NCBI GenBank assembly: GCA_023251255.1 | Contig: JAHEZD010000028.1 | Span: 1 to 64,000 of the forward strand | DNA length: 64,000 nucleotides | Reading direction: 5' to 3' | DNA from: Chitinophagaceae bacterium | GTDB taxonomy: Bacteria; Bacteroidota; Bacteroidia; Chitinophagales; Chitinophagaceae | Part shown: in pieces, positions 54,912-64,000 of the stretch | How the letters are laid out: every line of letters starts with the position of its first letter | Position numbering within the stretch: position 1 is the first letter of the stretch | Program-made: the position numbers and the translations under genes | Notes under the pieces: generated by a model | What the model was told of the DNA's origin: nothing | The model's database searches: none | Seen by the model: only the letters and a program-made list of their open reading frames with translations

Positions 54912-56537
54912 TTAATAACCTGGGTTTTGGTCCAGATTGGGGTTTGATGTCCTATTGGCGGCTGGAATGGCGAAAATATTGTACTTGGAATCCACAGCAG
55001 TACCAGATGCTACACCGCCTTTAAATGGCCACAAATAAGTACTTGTGGTTAACAGGCCATAGCGTACCAGATCCGTACGGCGGTGCCCTTCCCAATACAG
55101 TTCACGTCCCCTTTCGTCCAATACCTTTTGCAGTGTTAAGTCACTAACAAGAAATGGTGCAGCACCTGCCCTTGACCTGACGTTGTTGATATAAGTGAGC
55201 GCAGTAACATTGTCGCCACCTGTACCCCCTCGCAAAATAGCTTCTGCATAAATTAGGTACATTTCAGATAAGCGGAAAACGGGAAAATCCACGTCAGCAA
55301 AAGTTTTGTTTACGTCGGACACGTTACCGCCATCCGTACGAACATTCCTGTATTTGTTGATGTGTATGCCGTTGTCAAATGAGGAGATATCAGTGATGGT
55401 AGCCTGTGCAGGTGTGGCTGCATATTTAGCGGTGTAAAGGTGAACACCTCTTTTGTCACCCGCAGCACTCGTATCCACATTGCCTGAGCCGTTTTTGGGG
55501 AATAGGTCAAACAAGCCTTTGGTGGCCCTGTATCCGTACCAGCCCCCGCCTACGCCATATTCAGCAAAATCATCACCTGAAGATGCGTGAACAAAAAAGG
55601 TTGTGTTACCATAAGCTTGCGTGCGAAGTCCATCACAGGTTACAGCAAACATGAACTCATCTTTTTGCTTGTCATTATCTGCCATGAACAATGTTCTATA
55701 TGAAGGCCTTAGTGAATATCCCCCAGCAATAACCTTCTTTGCATAGGTAATGGCTTCTGTCCATTTTGCAGTACCGGTGTACACTTGTGCATTCAGGTAC
55801 ATACGTGCCAGGAGGGCCCATGCAGCGCCTTGGTCCACACGGCCGTATTCTATTGTTTTTACTGGAGCCAAATCGGCATCAATTGCTTTCAGCTCACTTT
55901 CTATGTAAGTGAACAGGTCTGCTCTCTTAATCTGTGCAGGTAATGTGGCACCTATGCCGTCAGCTTCCGTAATGAAAGTGGAGTTCCCAAACAAATCCAT
56001 CATTACCCAGTAATTGAATGCACGTAAGAACCTTGCTTCTGCCCTTGATTTCTTGATATCGGATGCATCGTTTCCTGTAATGCCACGTTCAGCTAATTTA
56101 GCATCGGTAGCTTCCCTCAGGTATTCATTGACTAAGGTGATATTGTAAATGGGCCTTGCATAAATCCCTTTTAGGAAAGGGTCGGCACTTGTCCATTTCA
56201 GATTATGGAAGTCCTGAATCGTTTGGTCATTCCAAGCAACCACAGCTTCATCTGTTGGCAGTTCCTCACAGTTGAAGAACATACGGATGAACGCCACCTG
56301 TGAACCCTCATCGAGGCCACCACTGATATCAGGAGCTCCTGCAGGACCAGTATTACCAGTAATTGCCAATCCGCCATACAGTTTTGCCAATACAGACTTA
56401 TAGCCACTGGCAGTTGAGTATGTTTTTTCAGGTGTTAAATCATTCTGCGGGAACAGGTCCAGCTTCTTTGCACAGGATGTTACAGTCAAAGCTGCAACAC
56501 AGGCAATGGTCAAATTTTTTATTGTTCTATTTTTCAT
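54912..56537 (-). CDS. susD: SusD/RagB-family nutrient-binding lipoprotein
   Basis: The protein has 541 residues. Signal peptide and lipobox are VTSC (Cys about 22), then LDLFPQNDLTPEKTYS. The TPR-type helical SusD fold shows LNAQVYTGTAKWTEAITYAKKVI (about 240) and the C-terminal FRLSEMYLIYAEAILRGG, followed by LDERGRELYWEGHRRTDLVRYG. It acts as the lid over the SusC channel and binds the glycan before import. It lies directly downstream of the SusC gene (20-bp gap). Confidence 0.95.
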   Translation of the reverse strand: MKNRTIKNLTIACVAALTVTSCAKKLDLFPQNDLTPEKTYSTASGYKSVLAKLYGGLAITGNTGPAGAPDISGGLDEGSQVAFIRMFFNCEELPTDEAVVAWNDQTIQDFHNLKWTSADPFLKGIYARPIYNITLVNEYLREATDAKLAERGITGNDASDIKKSRAEARFLRAFNYWVMMDLFGNSTFITEADGIGATLPAQIKRADLFTYIESELKAIDADLAPVKTIEYGRVDQGAAWALLARMYLNAQVYTGTAKWTEAITYAKKVIAGGYSLRPSYRTLFMADNDKQKDEFMFAVTCDGLRTQAYGNTTFFVHASSGDDFAEYGVGGGWYGYRATKGLFDLFPKNGSGNVDTSAAGDKRGVHLYTAKYAATPAQATITDISSFDNGIHINKYRNVRTDGGNVSDVNKTFADVDFPVFRLSEMYLIYAEAILRGGTGGDNVTALTYINNVRSRAGAAPFLVSDLTLQKVLDERGRELYWEGHRRTDLVRYGLLTTSTYLWPFKGGVASGTAVDSKYNIFAIPAANRTSNPNLDQNPGY

Positions 56538-56557
56538 ACAAATAATAGTTTTTTGAA

Positions 56558-59551
56558 TTAAAAATCAAAGTTGAAACCCAATGAGAAAACACGTGGGCGT
56601 GGATAGATGGTATTATCAACACCTGTATCACTTGAATTCTCTGGGTCAAGTCCCTTGTATTTAGTAATTACAAACACGTTCTGCACGCTTGCTGCTATAC
56701 GTAATGAGGCCCTTTTATTGAATACCTTACCAGCATTATAGCCAATATTGATATTGTCCAATCTAAAGAAGGATGCATTTTCAATATAGTAGTCAGAAAG
56801 GAACTGGTTGTTCTTAAAGCCTGTTTCCAGATAGTTCCTTGAAACATTGCCAATAAAATTGATAGGGTTTTTCGCTTGACGCAAAACACCATTATTTGAA
56901 TTGAAGTTATTGTACAAATAACCTCCGAATGAACCATGTGCAGCCAATCCTAAACTCCATTGCTTGTAGGCAACTTGCGTGTTGATACCCAATAGTACAT
57001 CCGGTGCCGGTTTCTTATAGTAGTAACGGTCTGCATCTGTTATTTGGCCATCCCTGTTGATGTCTTCATACAAACCTTCTATGGGCTTTCCTGTTGCAGG
57101 ATCATAAATCTGTTTGTACACATTAAAGGTATAAGGGCTGTAACCAACAGCGAACTTGCCAATATTGTTACCTGTACCGCCGCTAATGCCACTAACATCA
57201 ATACCTGTGAAACTTGCATCCTGCTGTTTAAGCAAATTGGTAATTTTTGATTCGTTATAGGTAACGTTGAAGCCAAAGTCCCAAACAAAATCCTTCTTCT
57301 TAATTGGCGTGGTATTGATGGAAAACTCAACACCATTATTTTTAATGTTGCCTACATTGGTCAACAATGAAATATCAAAATTGGCACCTGGGGCTACTGG
57401 CACCACACTTAAAAGGTCTTTGGTTTTCTTGTTGTAATATTCAATAGATCCAGAAACCCTATTGTTGAAGAATGCAAAATCCAGGCCTACGTTGGTTGTT
57501 GTTGTTGTTTCCCATTTGATATTGGGATCGTATGCCGCAGGGCGAAGGAAGGTATAATAATTACTGCCAAAAAGATATTGAGCAGTAGATGTGCTCTGGG
57601 AATACCTTGGCAAATAGCCATAATAATCAATACCATCCTGCTGACCAGTAATACCATAGCCAACACGTAATTTCAATTCATTAACAACATTATTCGTTTT
57701 AAAGAACTCTTCCTTTAATTTCCATGCTCCTACAACAGATGGGAAGTAGCCAACCCTATTATCTGGGGAGAACCTTGAACTTGCATCCCTACGCAAAGAG
57801 GCAGTCAATAAATATTTATTGTTCAATGTATAGTTCAACCTAGCAAAGTAAGATTCCAACCTATATTCTGGTTTGTCCGTTAGGAAGGTGGGTGTTGTAC
57901 CAGCTATTGTATCTTTTTTTGCAGGATTCGCTGCATCTGCAATAGCCCTATAACTAAAGCTGGCGAAATTTTTAACGTTTGTTACGAAATCCTGATAGCT
58001 ATGTCCTACTAAAATATCTATTTTGCTATTGATACTTTTTATATCCTTTGAATAGAACAAGGAAACATCGGCCAATGTATTTGTCTTGCTTTGTTCATAA
58101 TAAGTTTTCTTGCCGCCAGTTTTATAATTGGTAGCAGATAAGGAATCTATGTTGTCGTTACCACTTCCCTTGGTATTGTCCAAACCAAGGTTAACCAATA
58201 CATGCAGGTCGGGTAAAAAATTCAATTTATAATCCAATTGAATATTCCCTATAAACCTGTTAACGGTCGATTTGTTATCACGTAGCTTTAGAAGCCCTAA
58301 TGGATTTCTTGTTGCCAAGTCAATTGGCTTTCCATCTACTTGCAGCCATTCGTAATATCCTCCGTATTTATTGGTGGACATTACTGGTTGGGTTGGATCA
58401 AATGCAATTGCGGCACCTACGGCACCTCCATCTGCAAACGTGTTGCTGGTTGAAGAGAATTTAGCATTCAGGTTTACAGATAAATGATCATTGAAGAATT
58501 TGGGTGAGAGGTTCAATGCAGAAGAGAACCTATTGAACTGGTCGGTTTTCAAGATGCCGTTCTGGTTCAAATAACCCAATGAAACACGGAATGGAATATT
58601 CTTGATGGCTCCAGCAGCACTAATGCTATTATCGCTTGCAAAAGCCCCTTGAAAAATTTCGTCTTGCCAGTTTGTATTGGATGTTCCAAGTAGGTTCTTA
58701 TAGGTATTGCTACCTGTAGCAACAGCATCCGCATTAATTAGGGTCCTTATTTCATCGGCAGACAGTATATCTACTTTTTTAGCGATTACACCTACAGAAG
58801 CTTGGGTATTGAAATTGTACTTTACCTTTCCCTTAACCCCTTTTTTTGTGGTAATAATCAAAACACCATTGGAAGCCCTTGAGCCGTACAATGCGGTTGC
58901 AGAAGCATCTTTCAACACACTCATGCTTTCAATATCGTTGGGGTTCAATGTGTTCAACAAGTTTGCAGACCCTGCAATACCATTACCTTCCACCGGCACA
59001 CCATCAATAACAACCAATGGGTCATTACTTGCATTCAACGAAGCTCCGCCACGGATCCTGATCCTGCTTCCGCCTCCTGCAGAACCACCACCGGAAGTTA
59101 TTTGCAGGCCAGCTACCTTACCTTGTAGTAGTTGTTCCGGTGAAGCGATATTCCCTTTCTGGAAATCCTTTGATTGAACAGCGGTAACAGCACCCGTTAA
59201 ATCCCCTTTCTTTCTGGTACCATAAGCTACCACAACAATTTCATTGAGGTTACCTGTAGTTGCTTTTAATGAAACAGTCACTTCGCCAGAACCAATGGCC
59301 ACATCCTGACTGGCAAAGCCACTGTAAGAAATAACCAATGTGGTCGATCCTGCTGGCACCCTGATCTTAAAAGCGCCTGCTGCATCTGTTTGACTGAATT
59401 CTTTGGTTCCTTTAACCTGTACAGTAGCTCCGGGCAATGGGCTACCGTCTTTTGAATCTGTTACTTTTCCTGTAACAGTTTTGTCCTGGGCGTTTGCAGC
59501 TACTGCAAAACAAAACGCCAGCAAGGCAATAAGCAATCGTTTGAGGTTCAT
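56558..59551 (-). CDS. susC: SusC/RagA-family TonB-dependent receptor
   Basis: The protein has 997 residues with a signal peptide (about 1-22). A carboxypeptidase-regulatory-like domain (about 25-100: VTGKVTDSKDGSPLPGATV) is followed by the TonB box region (NEIVVVAYGTRKKGDLTGAV). The plug (about 120-230) has the SusC motifs SGGGSAGGGSRIRIRGGAS and DASATALYGSRASNGV. A 22-strand barrel ends in FSLGFNFDF, with the aromatic terminal residue of outer-membrane proteins. It imports oligosaccharides into the periplasm using TonB energy. The gene starts 80 bp after the amylase gene. Confidence 0.97.
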   Translation of the reverse strand: MNLKRLLIALLAFCFAVAANAQDKTVTGKVTDSKDGSPLPGATVQVKGTKEFSQTDAAGAFKIRVPAGSTTLVISYSGFASQDVAIGSGEVTVSLKATTGNLNEIVVVAYGTRKKGDLTGAVTAVQSKDFQKGNIASPEQLLQGKVAGLQITSGGGSAGGGSRIRIRGGASLNASNDPLVVIDGVPVEGNGIAGSANLLNTLNPNDIESMSVLKDASATALYGSRASNGVLIITTKKGVKGKVKYNFNTQASVGVIAKKVDILSADEIRTLINADAVATGSNTYKNLLGTSNTNWQDEIFQGAFASDNSISAAGAIKNIPFRVSLGYLNQNGILKTDQFNRFSSALNLSPKFFNDHLSVNLNAKFSSTSNTFADGGAVGAAIAFDPTQPVMSTNKYGGYYEWLQVDGKPIDLATRNPLGLLKLRDNKSTVNRFIGNIQLDYKLNFLPDLHVLVNLGLDNTKGSGNDNIDSLSATNYKTGGKKTYYEQSKTNTLADVSLFYSKDIKSINSKIDILVGHSYQDFVTNVKNFASFSYRAIADAANPAKKDTIAGTTPTFLTDKPEYRLESYFARLNYTLNNKYLLTASLRRDASSRFSPDNRVGYFPSVVGAWKLKEEFFKTNNVVNELKLRVGYGITGQQDGIDYYGYLPRYSQSTSTAQYLFGSNYYTFLRPAAYDPNIKWETTTTTNVGLDFAFFNNRVSGSIEYYNKKTKDLLSVVPVAPGANFDISLLTNVGNIKNNGVEFSINTTPIKKKDFVWDFGFNVTYNESKITNLLKQQDASFTGIDVSGISGGTGNNIGKFAVGYSPYTFNVYKQIYDPATGKPIEGLYEDINRDGQITDADRYYYKKPAPDVLLGINTQVAYKQWSLGLAAHGSFGGYLYNNFNSNNGVLRQAKNPINFIGNVSRNYLETGFKNNQFLSDYYIENASFFRLDNINIGYNAGKVFNKRASLRIAASVQNVFVITKYKGLDPENSSDTGVDNTIYPRPRVFSLGFNFDF

Positions 59552-59631
59552 AATTGAAGTTTTACTGGTTTTCGAGTAACGTTTGTTATATAATTGAGTA
59601 TTTGATTGAAAGGTGTAAGCAGCTCTGTTAT

Positions 59632-62544
59632 TTATCTGGTTACCATATATTTTATTGTTCTTCTCTTTCCGTTGAAACTTGTTTGCAACAAATAAATACC
59701 AGTTGACAATTTTGCTGAGTTGATATAGTCCATTGCTGTTATTGTATAAGTGCCTTTGGATTTGAATCCATTATAAAAAGAAACGAGCTCCTTGCCATTG
59801 ATGTCTGTCAATGTCATGTTCAGGTTGCCACTTTGCAATAAGCTGTATTCAATGGTGGCAGGCTGCACAGAAGGGTTAGGGTAGATGCGTATTTTGTAGT
59901 TATCTATATAACCAGAAGAATCGCGACGAATAATGTTTTGCGGTGTATTAGTAGGCAATGAAAGCACTATGTCTGCTGCATTCCTGTCAACATAAACATA
60001 GTACTCGCCTGGTTGCAAAGTGATTGTTTCAGCAGTACCTGTTGCCACCCGCACGCCACCGGAAAGAAAATTGTACCAAGGGCCATTTACCGGGAAGGTT
60101 ACAGTGGAAGTCTGTGCAGTTACATCAAAATTTCCTATGACCATAATGCGGAGAGTTGGCTCATTTATTTGCAGCCATTTAAACCCATTGCTCAAGTTCC
60201 AACTAATATTGGATGAGGTAAATGTGGTGGTATACAATGGTGATGTTTTAAGCCTCAACAACTTTGAATAAACCGTGTACAGTGCTTTCCTGTTTGCATC
60301 TTGGTAATAGTTCCAAACAATGGGTTTGGGGCTTGTTCTGCAATTGTTGTCTATTGTTCCATTTTCGCAGCGGTTGATGCTGTAATCGTATCCGAGCTCG
60401 CCAAATTGCCACAACATTTTTGGCCCGGGAATCATGGCCCAGAATGCCGCAGCCATTTCATTACGCTTCAATCCCGTGGCTAAATTTTTAACGTCGTATG
60501 CGCCACCAGCATTTCCATAGTTAGTGTTCTTGTACTGCAACCTTTCTTCATCATGGCTTTCTTGGTAAGTGACTAAATATGGATTTGTCCAACCACGGTT
60601 AGTAAATATGCCGTACTGGAAATTCCAATCAGTGGAGTAGCCCATGGTGGCCTGATTGAAATTGTAATTTGCATTGCCCCAAAGCAACATACCGTAATTG
60701 GAGAGTTCAATTTCCTCACTGTTAGCAGCAAAATGCTCCAATATGCAATAGGAGTTGGAGGAAACGGATTGCATCTTATCATAGATCCTTTTCCAGATAT
60801 TGATACGGCTCAAATCATAATTGCTCCAAGCAGCCACATCTGTTGGATTGTTGGTTTGCGTAAAGCCTTTTGAAAGGTCCCAACGGAAACCATCAATCTT
60901 GTAATTCGTTAGCCAATGCGTTACTACCCTATCCACAAAATCTTTGGTAGCTTGGCTCTCGTGGTTAAAGTCGTAGCCAACACTATAAGGATGCGTTGCA
61001 TCCTGATTGAACCAAGGGTTATCTGCTGCCGGCTTTCCAGTGGCACTATTGAAATACATCTGTACCATTGGGCTCTGGCCAAATGAATGGTTCATGGCAA
61101 TGTCCATGACCACTGCAATGCCCATTCCATGGCAGGCATCAATAAACTGTTTCAATGCTGTTTCAGTACCGTAAGCTTTATCTGGCGCAAAGTAGAAACT
61201 TGGGTTATAGCCCCAACTATTGTTACCTTCAAATTCATTGAAAGGCATCAGTTCTATAGCGTTGATGCCAAGTCTTTTCAAATAACTCAACGTATCTTTT
61301 AACGTTTGCCAATTTTGTGCAGCCACAAAATCCCTCACCAATAATTCATATACAGCAAGGTTCTTTTTATCAGGGCGGGTAAAGGAATTGTTCACCCATG
61401 TATAAGCAGGTTTGTTTGTTTGCAACACACTTACTATGCCAGTTGTCAGCCCTGTTGGATAGGGTTTTAAGGAAGGATAGGTGGTGGTGGGGATATATTG
61501 GTCATTATTGGGGTCGAGAATTTTCTCGGCACTGTAGTCAGCCACTTTTAAGGTATTGTTGATGATGAACTGGTAGGCATACTCAGTACCTGGCGTTAAG
61601 CCTGTAATCCTTAACCAGAAACGGTTCCCATCTGGCGTTTTGTTCATTTGATGGGCTATTGTTTGGGTCCAGTTATTGAAATCCCCCACAACCGCAATGG
61701 ATGTTTTTGTGGGTGCATAAACAACCAGTGTAACGGCAGTGGGGTCTGATTCATAATTCAGTCCATCTTTTGTTCCCGTAGGTAGAGCAGCTACATTCAC
61801 TGTGCCGTTTACAAAGAAGGAAACAGTATCTTTTGTTGTATTCACACCATCGTTGGCCGCAACAATCAATGTTTGTGTACCAGGTGAAACAATGGTTGCA
61901 TCCCCACTGATCACAGTGTTAGAAGTAACCGTATTGATGCCTGCACCATTAAAGGAAACCTGCAGCCCCGCTGTTTGGCTACTCTTTGCATTGTAATGAA
62001 TCAGGTCGCCAACGTTCTTTGTAATGGTTTCCAGCGTTGGTGTATAAGTTGGTTTTTTGAAAGGTTCATCAAACCTGACATTCAAGCCGGTTCCATAAAC
62101 CGGAATATACATATCGCTTCCATCTGCATTGGCCAGCTTTTTACTGCCATTGCCATTACGCATCAGGAAAGCAATCTTCAAAATATGCTCGTTGGGGTCG
62201 GTAACACCAAAGAAGGTCCTAAGGTTTCCGGTAATGGTATATTTCCATTTGTTGGTGGCAACATAGCTGCATTGGCCCTGAGCGGGTGTTGTGGCCCAAA
62301 CACAAAAAGAAGGAACATGCTTCCAGTCTGATGAAGAGGTGCTATAGTTGGTGATAACACCCATGTGAACGTACACATCGGATGTTGGTGTATAATTCAA
62401 TAACCCCTGATTTCCCAAGGTAGCATCACCAGTAATATCTACCGCAGTAGACGATTCCAGTATGAAGGAAGGTGACCAACTTAGTAATTGTGCATTGCTG
62501 GAAATAGCAACCATCAAGCAGGTTATGAGGCAGGCAACTCTCAT
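59632..62544 (-). CDS. Secreted GH13 alpha-amylase with T9SS domain
   Basis: The protein has 970 residues with a signal peptide (about 1-19, ending SNAQ). Two N-terminal modules precede a CBM48-like domain (about 270-350: VTLVVYAPTKTSIAVVGDFN). The GH13 barrel (about 390-800) shows all catalytic regions: VVMDIAMNHS, GFRWDLSKGF (nucleophile Asp about 555), CILEHFA (acid/base Glu about 602) and ESHDEERL (third Asp). After a C-terminal beta domain comes a T9SS type A tail (about 885-970, LSTGIYLLQ). It should cleave starch at or outside the cell surface for the SusCDEF complex. Two operator-like palindromes lie upstream. Confidence 0.93.
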   Translation of the reverse strand: MRVACLITCLMVAISSNAQLLSWSPSFILESSTAVDITGDATLGNQGLLNYTPTSDVYVHMGVITNYSTSSSDWKHVPSFCVWATTPAQGQCSYVATNKWKYTITGNLRTFFGVTDPNEHILKIAFLMRNGNGSKKLANADGSDMYIPVYGTGLNVRFDEPFKKPTYTPTLETITKNVGDLIHYNAKSSQTAGLQVSFNGAGINTVTSNTVISGDATIVSPGTQTLIVAANDGVNTTKDTVSFFVNGTVNVAALPTGTKDGLNYESDPTAVTLVVYAPTKTSIAVVGDFNNWTQTIAHQMNKTPDGNRFWLRITGLTPGTEYAYQFIINNTLKVADYSAEKILDPNNDQYIPTTTYPSLKPYPTGLTTGIVSVLQTNKPAYTWVNNSFTRPDKKNLAVYELLVRDFVAAQNWQTLKDTLSYLKRLGINAIELMPFNEFEGNNSWGYNPSFYFAPDKAYGTETALKQFIDACHGMGIAVVMDIAMNHSFGQSPMVQMYFNSATGKPAADNPWFNQDATHPYSVGYDFNHESQATKDFVDRVVTHWLTNYKIDGFRWDLSKGFTQTNNPTDVAAWSNYDLSRINIWKRIYDKMQSVSSNSYCILEHFAANSEEIELSNYGMLLWGNANYNFNQATMGYSTDWNFQYGIFTNRGWTNPYLVTYQESHDEERLQYKNTNYGNAGGAYDVKNLATGLKRNEMAAAFWAMIPGPKMLWQFGELGYDYSINRCENGTIDNNCRTSPKPIVWNYYQDANRKALYTVYSKLLRLKTSPLYTTTFTSSNISWNLSNGFKWLQINEPTLRIMVIGNFDVTAQTSTVTFPVNGPWYNFLSGGVRVATGTAETITLQPGEYYVYVDRNAADIVLSLPTNTPQNIIRRDSSGYIDNYKIRIYPNPSVQPATIEYSLLQSGNLNMTLTDINGKELVSFYNGFKSKGTYTITAMDYINSAKLSTGIYLLQTSFNGKRRTIKYMVTR

Positions 62545-62582
62545 TGGTTTGGCAATATTTAGTAAGGCAATCGTTTTTAGAA

Positions 62583-62599
62583 TGTGTCCATTTTACACA
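62583..62599. promoter_or_regulatory. Operator-like palindrome upstream of the amylase, site 1
   Basis: TGTGTCCATTTTACACA is a 17-bp imperfect inverted repeat of the TGTGTA-N5-TACACA type. Its start is exactly 30 bp (about three helical turns) from site 2. Confidence 0.55.
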
Positions 62600-62612
62600 T
62601 TTAGTATACAAA

Positions 62613-62629
62613 TGTGTATTTTATACACA
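62613..62629. promoter_or_regulatory. Operator-like palindrome upstream of the amylase, site 2
   Basis: TGTGTATTTTATACACA has perfect 6-bp arms around TTTTA. Together with site 1 and the copy at 63806-63822 before the regulator gene it defines a common motif, likely bound by the Nudix-type regulator. Confidence 0.6.
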
Positions 62630-62973
62630 ACATAAAAAAATTTTTTTTTGGCTTTTCCTTTTGTTAATCAATTTTTAAAAAAAATTTACTGGGGAATGGG
62701 CAGAAATCGGCTTCTCACTGACTAACTGATGTTACACAAGGATTGTGGGAATAATGTCAGCCTGAGGAATGTCATAGTGAGCTTACCGAACTACCCGAAG
62801 GCGATTTCGTTTCCAAATAGGTTTCGACAGGCCTGCCTTTACCGGCAGGCAGGCTCAATCCCGATGAAAATATCGGGACAGGCTCTGCGCATCAGTATCT
62901 GACATTTTGCGTAACATCAGTTAATAAGGCCGAAATTATTTAATGGAATTTATTACGTCATGCATTGAGATGA
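62630..62973. other. Intergenic region between amylase and regulator genes
   Basis: A/T homopolymer tracts (62632-62692) are followed by a dispersed repeat at 62821-62858 (GTTTCGACAGGCCTGCC family, related to 6441-6477). A hairpin TCCCGAT-GAAAAT-ATCGGGA lies at 62859-62878. No gene is seen. The hairpins separate the regulator's transcript from the amylase promoter. Confidence 0.55.
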
Positions 62974-63726
62974 TCAAAAATCAATTCCCACCCATTTACG
63001 TTTGCTTTTTTCGTACTTCTCGAAGTCAAACTTGTACAGCTTGCCCGGACGATGGGGGACATCTTCTTCCATTTCACCAATATCGATGAGCAAATCCATG
63101 GAAGCGAATTTTTTTCGGAAGTTCCTACGGTCCATATCGATGCCCAAAATGGCTTCGTATAGGTTCTGCAGTTCGCGGAGGGAGAATTTATCAGGCAACA
63201 GATTAAAGCCCAATGGATGTTCCTGGATCCTTTTCTGTAACCATTGATAACAAGCATCCAGTATTTCCTTATGGTCAAAAGCCATCTCCTTTAGTGATGA
63301 AACGGTATGCCAGTCCAAATCGTTATCATGGATCTTCAATTTATGGTGCTGGATGTTCAAAAGTGAGCAATAAGCAACGGTCAACACCCTGCCACCTGGA
63401 TGCCTGGACGGTTTCCCGAAAGTCCTCACCTGTTCAAGGTATACATCATCCATGCCCGTCCTTTCCTTGAGGATGCGGTAGGCCGCTTCATCCAGGTCCT
63501 CATCATTATCTATGGCAAAATCACCTAGCAATGAATACTTGCCCTTGTACATTTCAATATCACTCTTGATCAGGAGTACCTTCAATTCATTTTCATCAAA
63601 ACCAAAAATGACGCAGTCAACAGTAATGGGTACACGGGGATAGGACTCAACCAATTGTTGAACATTCTCAATCAATCCACCATTCTTCTTGCGGAAAGCA
63701 GTAATAACAGCAGGTTCTTTTTTCAT
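62974..63726 (-). CDS. Nudix-fold transcriptional regulator (NrtR/AraR-like)
   Basis: The protein has 250 residues. The N-terminal Nudix-like domain (about 25-165) has a degenerate Nudix box: GDFAIDNDEDLDEAAYRIL followed by KERTGM instead of REUxEExG. Hydrolase activity is therefore unlikely and the domain probably senses a ligand. The C-terminal winged helix (about 170-250: FSLRELQNLYEAILGIDMD, then RRNFRKKF) binds DNA. This is the NrtR/AraR architecture used in Bacteroidota for sugar catabolism. It sits upstream of the starch genes, which lack a SusR-type regulator, and shares a 17-bp palindrome with the amylase promoter. The ligand may be a maltooligosaccharide or a derived metabolite. Confidence 0.9.
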   Translation of the reverse strand: MKKEPAVITAFRKKNGGLIENVQQLVESYPRVPITVDCVIFGFDENELKVLLIKSDIEMYKGKYSLLGDFAIDNDEDLDEAAYRILKERTGMDDVYLEQVRTFGKPSRHPGGRVLTVAYCSLLNIQHHKLKIHDNDLDWHTVSSLKEMAFDHKEILDACYQWLQKRIQEHPLGFNLLPDKFSLRELQNLYEAILGIDMDRRNFRKKFASMDLLIDIGEMEEDVPHRPGKLYKFDFEKYEKSKRKWVGIDF

Positions 63727-63788
63727 AATGACTTATTTAAAACAGGCCCTAATGATTCAGCTTATTTAGTTTGTGCAACGTTAAGTCA

Positions 63789-63796
63789 CAAAACTA
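63789..63796 (-). promoter_or_regulatory. Putative -7 element of the Nudix-type regulator gene
   Basis: On the minus strand the sequence TAGTTTTG matches TAnnTTTG. It lies 63 bp upstream of the ATG. The expected -33 position falls inside the palindrome at 63806-63822, which would allow autorepression. Confidence 0.4.
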
Positions 63797-63805
63797 TACA
63801 AATAA

Positions 63806-63822
63806 CGTGTACTTTTTACATA
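63806..63822. promoter_or_regulatory. Operator-like palindrome upstream of the Nudix-type regulator
   Basis: CGTGTACTTTTTACATA follows the same 17-bp TGTGTA-N5-TACACA plan as the two sites upstream of the amylase, with one change in each arm. It suggests autoregulation. Confidence 0.5.
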
Positions 63823-64000
63823 GTGGATTAAAAGAGGGACAGAAGGTTAAAAGCAGAAAACAGAGGGCTAAAGGTGGAGTGGAGGGTTTAGGACTGGGTG
63901 ATAAGATTTATGATAGGGTGCAGCTTTACCCAAACAGCTTCTTAAAAAAGAAAGTAAGCCATTACTTTTATAGCCCAAATTATTTTATGTACAACGGAGA
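63823..64000. other. Window end without supported gene
   Basis: Purine-rich sequence. An ATG at 63987 is followed by only four codons before the window ends. It may be a gene start, but nothing can be concluded. Confidence 0.4.

Overview
The window comes from a member of the Bacteroidota, most likely a Chitinophagaceae-like gliding, glycan-degrading soil or freshwater bacterium. This is inferred from the gene families present: a SusC/SusD/SusE/SusF starch locus, type IX secretion (T9SS) C-terminal domains, GldH, BatD, PID-CTERM proteins, and TAnnTTTG-type promoters without strong ribosome binding sites. No rRNA, tRNA or CRISPR array was seen.

Layout. 0-4 kb: the tail of a T9SS cargo gene, two small PID-CTERM proteins and a multi-PAS histidine kinase. 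4.5-11.7 kb: a complete export operon (TetR regulator, TolC, lipoprotein HlyD adaptor, two ABC ATPases, two ABC-2 permeases) resembling the E. coli CecR-YbhGFSR arrangement, with a palindrome at the TetR start and again at the tolC start. 12.2-40.4 kb: an accessory block with homologous TTGTAAC-rich repeat arrays at both ends and a tyrosine recombinase at its left end. 40.7-43.6 kb: a PNGase F-like T9SS glycosidase and a small hydrophilic protein. 44-52 kb: housekeeping genes (orphan transketolase C-terminal half, acyl-CoA desaturase, pheS, batD, a two-component pair, gldH, yicC). 52.2-63.8 kb: a Sus-like starch/alpha-glucan utilisation locus (susF, susE, susD, susC, GH13 amylase) with a degenerate-Nudix regulator and three matching 17-bp operator-like palindromes.

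The most interesting part is the accessory block. A minus-strand operon of eight tightly packed genes (39.2 to 15.8 kb) encodes a YadA-head/tail-fibre-like protein, a predicted outer-membrane protein, two small secreted proteins (one a lipoprotein), a 2244-aa Rhs/YD-like giant, a membrane-anchored 260-aa protein, a 3195-aa secreted Rhs protein, and a membrane protein that is probably its immunity partner. A 300-bp segment near the 3' end of the Rhs gene (17147-17446) is repeated, identically as far as I can read, in inverted orientation at 13500-13799. There it is fused in frame to a different, promoterless Rhs C-terminal tip with its own small putative immunity gene. Inversion of the 4 kb between the repeats would replace one toxin tip and immunity gene with the other without breaking the reading frame. 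The tyrosine recombinase gene starts 115 bp from the outer repeat. I read this as a candidate toxin-tip switch. A LuxR-type regulator whose receiver domain lacks the phospho-acceptor aspartate is divergent from the operon and is the natural candidate regulator.
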